The notes below the pieces were generated by a model. The model ran no database searches and was not told the origin of the DNA. It was given only the letters and a program-made list of their open reading frames with translations. A stretch of DNA of 5,435 bases from positions 1 to 5,435 of the forward strand of contig JALWEA010000418.1 of the NCBI GenBank assembly GCA_027039465.1, in the 5' to 3' direction. Source of the stretch: Calditrichia bacterium (GTDB taxonomy: Bacteria > Calditrichota > Calditrichia > Calditrichales > Calditrichaceae). This document shows positions 1-5,428 of this stretch, piece after piece. How positions within the stretch are numbered: the first letter of the stretch is position 1; each line of letters starts with the position of its first letter. A program made the position numbers and the translations under genes.

Positions 1-511
1 TATAGGTGTAAGTAACATAATCCATCAACTTAGTGATAATGGAAAGGCCCAGCCCGTGATCCTGCAAAACGCCGGAATCAATAACGTCATCTTCATCGCG
101 GTAGTCGCCTTCTTCAAAAGAAAATGAAACGGTGAAAGGATCCAATATTTTGTAATACACCCATCCGTCCAACACTTTATTCAAAAGAAACTTTCGGCCG
201 AATAAATACTGTGGGTACGGCGGGTAATACGATTCCGCTTGAAAACCAGGGCCGTGATCAAAAATGGAAATAACAATGAATTTCATGCCCATTTCAAATT
301 GGAATCGCACCATTTCATCAATGGCAGCGGTATTGGAATGTTTGACAATATTGATAAAAACTTCGTTCATTACCGCACGTAAGTTCTGCGATAACTGTGC
401 TTTATGGACATCTGGTACATGTAAATACGAAGCGATTAATTCCGCAAAGTCTTCGACCATGCGCGTGTATTCCAATTTACAAGGAACGTGAAAACGAACA
501 ATGTCATTCAT
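1..511 (-). CDS. RsbW-like GHKL serine/threonine kinase (anti-sigma-factor type), partial at left edge
   Basis: This reading frame starts at ATG 511 and runs off the left edge with no stop, giving 170 codons. The translation carries the ATP-binding marks of the HATPase_c_2/RsbW-SpoIIAB group: an N-box around residues 50-59 (MNEVFINIVKHS, with E50 and N54), a G1 box at 85-90 (DHGPGF) and a G2 box at 152-156 (HGLGLS). It has no phosphoacceptor-histidine domain and no membrane segment, so it should be a cytosolic protein kinase that phosphorylates an anti-sigma-factor antagonist or holds a sigma factor; this role is known for the family and inferred here. About 60 residues separate G1 from G2, longer than the short ATP lid usual in RsbW. 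The start is fixed by a GAGG ribosome binding site 5 bases upstream that overlaps the stop of the histidine kinase, so the two genes are co-transcribed and probably translationally coupled. The C-terminus and any antagonist or phosphatase gene lie outside the window. Confidence 0.85.
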   Translation of the reverse strand, partial: MNDIVRFHVPCKLEYTRMVEDFAELIASYLHVPDVHKAQLSQNLRAVMNEVFINIVKHSNTAAIDEMVRFQFEMGMKFIVISIFDHGPGFQAESYYPPYPQYLFGRKFLLNKVLDGWVYYKILDPFTVSFSFEEGDYRDEDDVIDSGVLQDHGLGLSIITKLMDYVTYTY

Positions 512-516
512 AAATG

Positions 517-520
517 CCTC
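517..520 (-). promoter_or_regulatory. Ribosome binding site of the RsbW-like gene, overlapping the upstream stop codon
   Basis: Read on the minus strand, the TGA stop of the histidine kinase (521-519) runs into GAGG, followed by 5 bases and ATG at 511. The same bases thus end one gene and recruit ribosomes for the next. This supports the start chosen for the downstream gene and suggests translational coupling. Confidence 0.7.
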
Positions 521-1535
521 AAGCGCTTTGATAGTAATTGGGTAGATTAATAATGAATTTAATCCATTCGCGGTCTTTGGCCTCAACACGGATTGAGCCG
601 CCGTGCATTTCGACAATGCTCTTGACCGTGTAAAGTCCCAATCCCACGTTGCTGTGACCGCGCTTTTTGGTAAAGCGTGAAAATTTATTAAAAATCTTGG
701 GTAGTTGATCTATGGGAACTTCATTGCCGTAATTCAAAAAATTAATTTCGAGCTCTTTGTCCTTCTTAAAAATACTAATCTCGATCTCACTGTCTTCCTT
801 GCCGTATTGCACGGCATTTAGCAATAAATTACGACATACGACTTGAATCAGATGCAAATCGCCGTAAAAAATATTTTTCTCTTCCGGCGCATTGATTTTA
901 ACCGTTTGTTTGCGATGTTCCAGTTGAATTTTCACTTCTTCGATAATGGGCTTAATGGCATCTTCCACAATATCGAAAAGTTGGCGATCCATATTCAATT
1001 TGCCGTCTTCGATCAAGAACATATTAAGCAGAGTATCCACCATGGCAAACAGATTTTTCGTCAGTCGATCGATATTTTCCGTTAATGGGAGCAAACCATC
1101 CGTACGGTTTTGTTCGATTCGTTTTCTAACGATCCGATTATATCCGTAGATCGACGTTAACGAATTCTTGAATTCATGGGTAACAACGCTTAACAAATCA
1201 CGGTATTTTTGATTCGTTTCGGTAAGCTTTTTTTGCATAAGTGAATTTTGACGAATCAAAACGGCTTGCGTTCCGAAGAGAATCAGGGATTTGATCTTCT
1301 CCTTAACCTCATCATCGTAATCTTCCAACTTGTGCAGGGAAATATCGGTAGGCGGCAAATTGTCGAGTCTTTGCAAATAGTCGTCTAAAATCGAGGTTAA
1401 CAATTCTTTGCTTTGGGGTTCTTTTTCAATTAATTCCAGACCTTTGTCATATAAATTTTGGTACTCGCGGACATCCATACTTATTTTGTTAAGAATGGAA
1501 AGTTCTTCTTCATTAAATCCAAGCTTTTTCTCCAT
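519..1535 (-). CDS. Soluble sensor histidine kinase (HisKA-HATPase_c)
   Basis: This is a 338-residue cytosolic two-component histidine kinase. Counting from the ATG at 1535, residues 1-105 are a charged, probably helical input region with no domain I recognise and no membrane helix. The HisKA dimerisation segment follows, with the H-box VTHEFKNSLTSI and phosphoacceptor His120. The ATP-binding domain has its N-box at 235-242 (RNLLLNAVQ), a G1 region at 268-274 (NYGNEVP), an F-box at 282-288 (IFNKFSRF) and a G2 box at 297-301 (VGLGL). The G1 aspartate is replaced by Asn, a variant seen in other active kinases, so I do not read it as dead. An in-frame ATG at 1547 would add four residues, but GAGGG sits 5 bases before 1535 and overlaps the 1547 ATG, favouring 1535. 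No response regulator is in view. The RsbW-like gene follows after 7 bases, suggesting this kinase feeds a partner-switching circuit. Confidence 0.88.
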   Translation of the reverse strand: MEKKLGFNEEELSILNKISMDVREYQNLYDKGLELIEKEPQSKELLTSILDDYLQRLDNLPPTDISLHKLEDYDDEVKEKIKSLILFGTQAVLIRQNSLMQKKLTETNQKYRDLLSVVTHEFKNSLTSIYGYNRIVRKRIEQNRTDGLLPLTENIDRLTKNLFAMVDTLLNMFLIEDGKLNMDRQLFDIVEDAIKPIIEEVKIQLEHRKQTVKINAPEEKNIFYGDLHLIQVVCRNLLLNAVQYGKEDSEIEISIFKKDKELEINFLNYGNEVPIDQLPKIFNKFSRFTKKRGHSNVGLGLYTVKSIVEMHGGSIRVEAKDREWIKFIINLPNYYQSA

Positions 1536-1540
1536 GACAG

Positions 1541-1545
1541 CCCTC
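1541..1545 (-). promoter_or_regulatory. Ribosome binding site that decides the histidine kinase start
   Basis: GAGGG on the minus strand lies 5 bases before the ATG at 1535. It is the best Shine-Dalgarno match near the gene and lies inside the first codons of the alternative start at 1547, whose own upstream sequence (TAGG, 8 bases away) is weaker. Confidence 0.55.
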
Positions 1546-1602
1546 ATGTATTTGTACCTATTTTAACTTCGGCCGGAATTCAATTTTTTTTAGCTAAAAA
1601 TA

Positions 1603-1630
1603 AATTTATTAATAAGATGGATAAAATCAA
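1603..1630 (-). promoter_or_regulatory. Possible promoter of the histidine kinase operon
   Basis: On the minus strand, TTGATT (1630-1625) and TAAATT (1608-1603) are separated by 16 bases and lie 68 bases upstream of the kinase start. Each matches 4 of 6 positions of the sigma-70 consensus. The tract is very AT-rich, so chance matches are likely. A perfect 14-base palindrome (TTTTTAGCTAAAAA, 1587-1600) lies just downstream, between this site and the gene, and could be an operator. Between 1548 and 1669 I see no gene. Confidence 0.2.
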
Positions 1631-1669
1631 AGTAGAAGAAAAGATTCAATATGTACCGTCACCCATCGG

Positions 1670-1694
1670 AAAACAAAGAGGGAAATTGCCCTCT
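1670..1694 (-). terminator. Rho-independent terminator-like hairpin upstream of the histidine kinase
   Basis: Read on the minus strand, AGAGGG and CCCTCT form a perfect 6-base-pair stem around a 6-base loop (1694-1677), followed at once by TTGTTTT. The T-rich tail is better on the minus strand than on the plus strand. It would stop transcription arriving from the selD side or from the structured segment at 1801-2006, separating it from the kinase operon. The stem is short, so efficiency is uncertain. Confidence 0.45.
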
Positions 1695-1800
1695 CAATTT
1701 AATGTAAGGACTTTTTAAGCCAATTGCATTAAGAAAAGCCAAGCAGCCCTTTAATTTCTGAAAAAGCCGTTTCTTTGTTTTCGACCTGAGAGAGCCATAG

Positions 1801-2006
1801 CTATCGGAAGGCTATACGGAAATCAGAATAAAAATAAAAATTTCGATTCTTTGAAACGTTTATAGCCTTTAAAATCACTATTGTGTTTGCTTTAAAAATC
1901 CCTAAAGGGCGGAAAATACTGAGCTTATAAATAATTAACCCCAACATAACTGTTGGGGCTAACATACTGCCTTTTATTTTGCCAATCCGAAATATCAGGA
2001 TAGGGC
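1801..2006 (-). other. Structured intergenic segment, possible non-coding RNA or repeat element
   Basis: The 654-base gap between selD and the histidine kinase has no convincing gene but is dense in inverted repeats. On minus-strand RNA: GCC/GGC plus AUCC/GGAU enclose a 9-base loop (2006-1981); GUUAGCCCCAACA pairs with UGUUGGGGUUAAU around a GUUA loop (1963-1934), 8 perfect pairs extended by 5 more including two G-U pairs; CCCU/AGGG forms a tiny hairpin (1909-1900); and AAGGCTATA at 1869-1861 pairs with TATAGCCTT at 1816-1808 across 44 bases. The G-U extension of the 1934-1963 hairpin works only in minus-strand RNA, hinting at the transcribed strand. A 78-codon frame (2037-1801) crosses these hairpins but has no good ribosome binding site and no family I recognise. 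A small RNA, a mobile-repeat remnant or a decayed gene all remain possible. Confidence 0.3.
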
Positions 2007-2095
2007 TAACGTCTGAATACTCTAAAGCATTTTTCATTCTGACGAATTAGAAATCAACCAAGGCAATTCCTTTCGTTTACAACAAATTGATCATT

Positions 2096-2132
2096 TTAAA
2101 AATCGAATCGGAGAACGGTAGTCTAATCCGAT
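2096..2132 (-). terminator. Probable terminator of selD
   Basis: On the minus strand, 57 bases after the selD stop, ATCGGA and TCCGAT form a perfect 6-base-pair stem (2132-2127 with 2112-2107). A possible inner stem, GAC/GTT, closes a TACC loop. After a short TCGA comes a run of five T residues. The position just past selD and the T run fit an intrinsic terminator; the 14-base interior and the 4-base gap before the T run are weaknesses. Confidence 0.4.
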
Positions 2133-2189
2133 GTCAATAGTCAATATTAGTAAACGTTCCATTTGCCATAAAACATTGGAGCTGCCTAA

Positions 2190-3248
2190 TTACTCGTCCA
2201 CAAGGAACTTTTGCTCTCCCCTTTCAACCACTTCACCGATAATGACCGCTTCGAAAGGATAACCGGCAATTTTCAACAATCGATTCAATCGGGGGACATC
2301 TTCACGCTTCAGGGCCATTACTAACCCGCCGTTTGTTTGTGGGTCAAACAAAACGCAATATTTCGGATCCATGAGATCTTCCTTGTGCGTCATGATCTCC
2401 TTAGCGTGCAGAATATTGCCATGCAAACCTCCCGGCCAGGCCGAATGATCTTCATAAACCTGTTTAAAGGCTTCAAACGTCGGAATATCATTCAGGAACA
2501 ATCGAATCGAAAGATCATCATGCCCCGAAAGCATTTCATCCACATGGCCCAACAAGCCGAAACCGGTCACATCGGTACAGGCATGAACATCGATCCGGTT
2601 TTCCAAAGAAACGCTCACAGGCAAGGCATTAATAACGCGCATGCTATTGATCACTTCTTCTTCCTGCTGCTTGGTGCCTTCGCCATGCATCAATTTGGTG
2701 GTCACAACGCCCGTGCCGATCGGTTTGGTCAGCACTAAAACATCGCCTTTTTGAATGGTATTATTGCGCCATATCTTATCGGGATGCACGATGCCCGTAA
2801 CCGCCAGGCCGTACAACAATTCCTGATCCTGAATCGAATGCCCGCCGGCAACCACGCAATTCACCTCCATGGCCTTATCCATACCGCCCTGTAAAATCTT
2901 AGCCACGGTTTCCGGCTTAACTTTGCCCATGTGAAAACCTAAAATATTAATGGCCTGAACGGGCGTACCTCCCATGGCAAAAACGTCGCTCAGGGAATTG
3001 GCAGCGGCAATTTGTCCGTAAATGTACGGATCATCCACTATCGGGGTAAAAAAGTCCGCGGTCATGATGATGGCCAATGAATCATTTATTTTATAGACGC
3101 TGGCGTCGTCGGCAGAATCATTGCCCACCAACAAGCGATCGTGAGCTTTAACCCGAAGTTTGTCCAAAATCTTATCCAGAACCTCCGGATGCACTTTGCT
3201 TGCTCAGCCAGCGCATGAGGCTATTTGTGTAAGCCTTTTCTCTTCCAT
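2190..3248 (-). CDS. selD: Selenide, water dikinase (selenophosphate synthetase), selenocysteine-containing
   Basis: SelD makes selenophosphate from selenide and ATP, the selenium donor for selenocysteine and selenouridine in tRNA. The full frame runs from ATG 3248 to TAA 2190: 352 residues with TGA at codon 15 read as selenocysteine, against 347 in E. coli SelD. The N-terminus reads LTQIASCAGUASK, aligning with E. coli LTQYSHGAGCGCK, so Sec15 replaces catalytic Cys17 and Lys18 matches essential Lys20. Other hallmarks are GNDSADDASVY (42-52, with metal ligands Asp47/Asp48), ANSLSDVFAMGG (Asp88), AGGHS (134-138), TDVTGFGLLGH (Asp226) and DPQTNGG (302-308). Without recoding, the gene would wrongly begin at GTG 3194 and lose Sec15 and Lys18. 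The ATG directly follows the DUF58 stop (TAA then ATG), and GGAG/GAAG motifs lie inside the end of that gene, so expression is probably coupled. A Cys12-x-x-Sec15 motif is unlike E. coli. Selenoprotein SelD is known in other organisms, for example Haemophilus. An alternative is a disabling mutation of a Cys codon, made unlikely by the SECIS-like hairpin. Confidence 0.93.
3165..3198 (-). promoter_or_regulatory. Bacterial SECIS element within selD mRNA
   Basis: The hairpin starts 5 bases after the TGA. Lower stem: CAAAGU (3198-3193) pairs with AUUUUG (3170-3165), six pairs with one G-U. An internal loop follows (GC opposite AAG), then the upper stem AUCC/GGAU (3190-3187 with 3177-3174), a GG bulge on the 5' side and the apex AGGUUCU (3184-3178). 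The apex begins 19 bases after the TGA; in the E. coli fdhF SECIS, recalled from memory, AGGUCU begins 17 bases after it. The size, spacing and apical G residues fit recognition by SelB, the selenocysteine elongation factor. It lies within the coding sequence, as is normal for bacteria. I folded it by eye. Confidence 0.75.
3204..3206 (-). other. In-frame TGA decoded as selenocysteine (Sec15 of SelD)
   Basis: TGA is codon 15 counted from ATG 3248. It is the only interruption between that ATG and the TAA at 2190, both flanks encode conserved SelD sequence, and it falls exactly on the catalytic cysteine position. The following hairpin supports recoding. Confidence 0.88.
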
Positions 3249-4145
3249 TTAAAACATTCTTCTCCGTTTGCTTAAAAATTTGGTTAATGCGATATTTAAC
3301 GGTTCATCCGTAAACATTTGTTGATAATCAATATTGTTTTTACTGGTTTCCAAACGGTAATATTTCAAAAAATTCCGAAAGCGCTCACGATATTGCTGTC
3401 GGATGAAAAAGGGTTGGGTTTTCACCCGCTCGTCGCTTTCAAGGTCTTTAAACATCACATTTCCGTTAAACTCGAATTCAAGTTCCTGACGATCGAGAAT
3501 ATGAAAAACCAAAACCTCGTGTTTATCGTGCCGAAAATGTTTCAATCCTTTCAGAATTTCCTCCGGATCGTCCAAAAGATCGGAAATCAGGATAATCAAT
3601 CCGCGACGTCGGAATTGATCGGCAATTTGATGTAACACCGTACCGACGGAGGTGTCTTTACCCATTTGTGCCTGCCCGATATGTTTAAGCATCAGGCGTA
3701 AATACGATCCCATGGAACGCGGCGGCATCTGCAAGCGAATCCGATCATCAAAAAGCACCAAGCCCGTGGCATCCCGTTGGTGTAAAAGCAAATATGCCAA
3801 CGCCGAGGCCAGGTACGACGCGTACATCCATTTACTGACCTTAGCACTTTGATAGGCCATCGAAGAAGAGACATCCAGCAAAATATAGCTGCGTAAATTC
3901 GTCTCTTCTTCAAATTGTTTTATGTAATAACGATCGGTGCGCGCATAAACCTTCCAGTCCACAAAGCGCAAGGCGTCTCCCGGCATGTAAGGCCGATGCT
4001 GAGCGAATTCAACGCTAAAACCGTGAAAAGGGCTTTTGTGCAATCCGGTAATAAAGCCTTCCACAACGGATCGGGCGATCAGTTCCAAATTACCGATATT
4101 GGCCAAGAACTGCGGATCGAGATATTTTGTCGATTGCAACTGCAC
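3249..4145 (-). CDS. DUF58 family protein with von Willebrand A-like domain
   Basis: This 298-residue cytosolic protein belongs to the DUF58 family, typically found with MoxR-type AAA+ ATPases. The DUF58 signature is clear: HRPYMPGD (50-57), then RFVDWKVYART (60-70) and KQFEEET (76-82). A vWA-like fold follows, with the metal-site motif DVSSSM at 91-96 (Asp91, Ser93, Ser95), a candidate threonine near 165 (KDTSVGT) and a second acidic cluster ISDLLDD at 187-193. No signal peptide or transmembrane helix is visible, unlike longer DUF58 relatives. The family is thought to act with MoxR ATPases in assembling or maturing protein complexes; that role is inferred, and no MoxR gene is in the window. 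The start is GTG at 4145, with a weak AAGTG upstream; an in-frame stop at 4163-4161 rules out a much longer N-terminus, and TTG at 4139 is an alternative. The stop abuts the selD ATG with no gap, so the two share an mRNA. No functional link between DUF58 and selenium metabolism is known to me. Confidence 0.9.
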   Translation of the reverse strand: MQLQSTKYLDPQFLANIGNLELIARSVVEGFITGLHKSPFHGFSVEFAQHRPYMPGDALRFVDWKVYARTDRYYIKQFEEETNLRSYILLDVSSSMAYQSAKVSKWMYASYLASALAYLLLHQRDATGLVLFDDRIRLQMPPRSMGSYLRLMLKHIGQAQMGKDTSVGTVLHQIADQFRRRGLIILISDLLDDPEEILKGLKHFRHDKHEVLVFHILDRQELEFEFNGNVMFKDLESDERVKTQPFFIRQQYRERFRNFLKYYRLETSKNNIDYQQMFTDEPLNIALTKFLSKRRRMF

Positions 4146-4196
4146 GCATTCACTTCTTGCTTAATTAAAATTGAAAGGCAAAATTAAAACAAAATG

Positions 4197-4242
4197 AAAT
4201 TATTTACAATAATTTTTTAAGGAAAATTATTATCAAATAATA
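4197..4242 (-). promoter_or_regulatory. AT-rich control region with two perfect palindromes upstream of DUF58-selD
   Basis: The 133-base gap before the DUF58 gene holds two exact inverted repeats with 3-base spacers: AAATTATT/AATAATTT at 4197-4215 and TATTAT/ATAATA at 4228-4242, with centres 29 bases apart. On the minus strand a TTGATA hexamer (5 of 6 to the -35 consensus) begins inside the second palindrome, and AT-rich -10-like bases (for example TATTGT) fall inside the first. Such paired AT palindromes resemble operators for a dimeric repressor overlapping a promoter. The first palindrome followed by T-rich sequence could instead be a weak terminator for the gene ending at 4279. Base composition makes chance palindromes fairly likely. 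Confidence 0.3.
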
Positions 4243-4278
4243 CAAATCAAAGCGTTTGTTTCGGAAAGATTGCATTCA

Positions 4279-4602
4279 CTAAAAATTACTTTCCGGTTCA
4301 AAATATTTGCAACTGTCGTTTAACCGAACATCGCGATCCGTAAGTCGACAGCGGTAATAAAAATCTTCTTCACCGGAGGCGGTGGTTTTAATGTAAGCTT
4401 GTCGGAATTTGCAAAATTGGCAAGTGTGCATATTGATTTTATTGGCTCGATGCACGTACTGCGCTTTCTGTAAAATAGGTGCAACTACATTCATAATGCT
4501 ACGCAAACGAACCACAATCATTCGAATGCGAATGAGCGCAATAATTTGAATAACCAATAAAACGAAAAATGCTATTAAAAGTATGGTTAATAAATCCATC
4601 AT
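4279..4602 (-). CDS. Small membrane-anchored protein with four cysteines, function unknown
   Basis: This 107-residue protein is not one I recognise. Residues 3-24 are strongly hydrophobic (DLLTILLIAFFVLLVIQIIAL) and followed by basic residues (RIRMIVVRLR), indicating one transmembrane helix with the C-terminal part inside the cell by the positive-inside rule. The soluble tail has four cysteines: C61-x2-C64 (TCQFCKFR), C85 (YYRCRLTD) and C98 (NDSCKYFEP). The arrangement CxxC...C...C, with aromatic and charged neighbours, suggests a single zinc-binding or iron-sulfur site; this is inference. The start is one of two adjacent ATG codons (4602 or 4599), with no strong Shine-Dalgarno sequence. It lies 61 bases after the TIM-barrel gene on the same strand with no visible terminator between, so the two may be co-transcribed. 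The clear domain layout makes it likely to be a real gene. Confidence 0.7.
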   Translation of the reverse strand: MMDLLTILLIAFFVLLVIQIIALIRIRMIVVRLRSIMNVVAPILQKAQYVHRANKINMHTCQFCKFRQAYIKTTASGEEDFYYRCRLTDRDVRLNDSCKYFEPESNF

Positions 4603-4663
4603 TGTAAAGATCTATCTTTTTGTTTCTTTTTACGTTTCTATCAAATAAATTGTTTCCGCCCGA

Positions 4664-5428
4664 TCAACTTTGGGAAATTTGATCGATGCCTTCTTTGGCC
4701 ATACTCCAATTTTCGTATTCAAACACGAAACACTTTAATAGATCGGATGAATTTCTTAAAGTTTTAATGAAATGAAGCCACGGTAAGTCACCTTTTAGAA
4801 ACGGACGCCAATAGGTGCGTTCGCCTCCTTCTTCGGTTTGGTCAATGGCATGAATTAAAAACGGAAGGGAATGATTTTGTAAGAATTCAAATAACCCGTC
4901 AATTTGCGAAGTAATCTGTTTAAACGTAAGCTCGGGCGGCGCCTGATGGTAAAAGCGCGGGATATCAAGAACAGCCCAAAACGGTGGTTCCGAATTTTTT
5001 AATTTTTCTTGCAAGATATCTTTGAAGGTATCCGGCTCCGAACCTGGAAAATCGTTTTCGATTGCCAATATCATTTCCGGGAAATAAGGCATAAAACGCT
5101 CTACTGTCGGCGCCCATTGCTGATGTTGAATGATAATGACGGGATTTTGCGTTACAAATGTTTGCAAAGTATGTAGGCAATATTGAATGGTCGCTTCACC
5201 TGCCGCGGCAGGGAGATGAAAACACGCATTAAGGCCTTGAGCATATTTCAGATAAGAAACAAGATCTTCTTTTAAAGTTTGCGGATTAATATAGAACTGG
5301 ACATGATTGAGATTTTCCGAACGCGCCCACTCAATGGTTTTAAGCCAGTCAAATCCGTATTCCTTTGCCACGGAGGTCGCAATGCCGACCTTTCGACGAT
5401 CAATCCGTGGTATCAAATTCAATTCCAT
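4664..5428 (-). CDS. Sugar phosphate isomerase/epimerase-like TIM-barrel protein (xylose isomerase-like, AP endonuclease 2 superfamily)
   Basis: This 254-residue cytosolic protein has the strand-helix pattern of a xylose isomerase-like TIM barrel. It opens with VGIATSVAKEYGFDWLKTIE (14-33) and continues with VQFYI (43-47), FHLPAAAGE (70-78), LAIENDFPG (121-129), AVLDIPRFYH (152-161), LIHAIDQ (191-197) and FVFEYEN (234-240). His71, Glu124, Asp155, His161, His193 and Glu237 lie at strand ends, where this superfamily places its divalent-metal ligands, so a metal-dependent enzyme is likely. The substrate cannot be told: isomerases, epimerases and endonuclease IV relatives share the fold, and the sequence is too diverged for me to assign one. 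The ATG at 5428 is 7 bases from the window edge, so its ribosome binding site cannot be judged and a longer N-terminus is possible; the opening residues MELNLIPRIDRRK before the first strand look complete. No neighbouring sugar genes are visible. Confidence 0.75.
   Translation of the reverse strand: MELNLIPRIDRRKVGIATSVAKEYGFDWLKTIEWARSENLNHVQFYINPQTLKEDLVSYLKYAQGLNACFHLPAAAGEATIQYCLHTLQTFVTQNPVIIIQHQQWAPTVERFMPYFPEMILAIENDFPGSEPDTFKDILQEKLKNSEPPFWAVLDIPRFYHQAPPELTFKQITSQIDGLFEFLQNHSLPFLIHAIDQTEEGGERTYWRPFLKGDLPWLHFIKTLRNSSDLLKCFVFEYENWSMAKEGIDQISQS

Noticed and set aside
264..491. A plus-strand frame opposite the partial RsbW-like gene
   Set aside because: The minus strand encodes clear GHKL motifs throughout this stretch.
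1547..1547. ATG at 1547 as the histidine kinase start
   Set aside because: Its upstream ribosome binding site is weaker; GAGGG at ideal spacing points to ATG 1535. The difference is only four residues.
1458..1718. A plus-strand frame crossing the histidine kinase start and upstream gap
   Set aside because: It overlaps the kinase N-terminus and control region and has no recognisable protein features.
1801..2037. A 78-codon minus-strand frame with some hydrophobic stretches
   Set aside because: No good ribosome binding site, no recognised family, and it crosses several RNA hairpins; treated as part of a structured non-coding segment.
2095..2160. tRNA-like fragments (a TTCGATT T-loop-like motif near a short stem), considered as a possible selC
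   Set aside because: No acceptor, D and anticodon arms can be assembled; the stem fits a selD terminator better.
2337..2738. A 133-codon plus-strand frame opposite selD
   Set aside because: It is antisense to strongly conserved SelD coding sequence and resembles no family.
2190..3194. SelD starting at the GTG at 3194
   Set aside because: It lacks the catalytic residue and essential lysine; conserved SelD sequence continues upstream through the in-frame TGA to ATG 3248.
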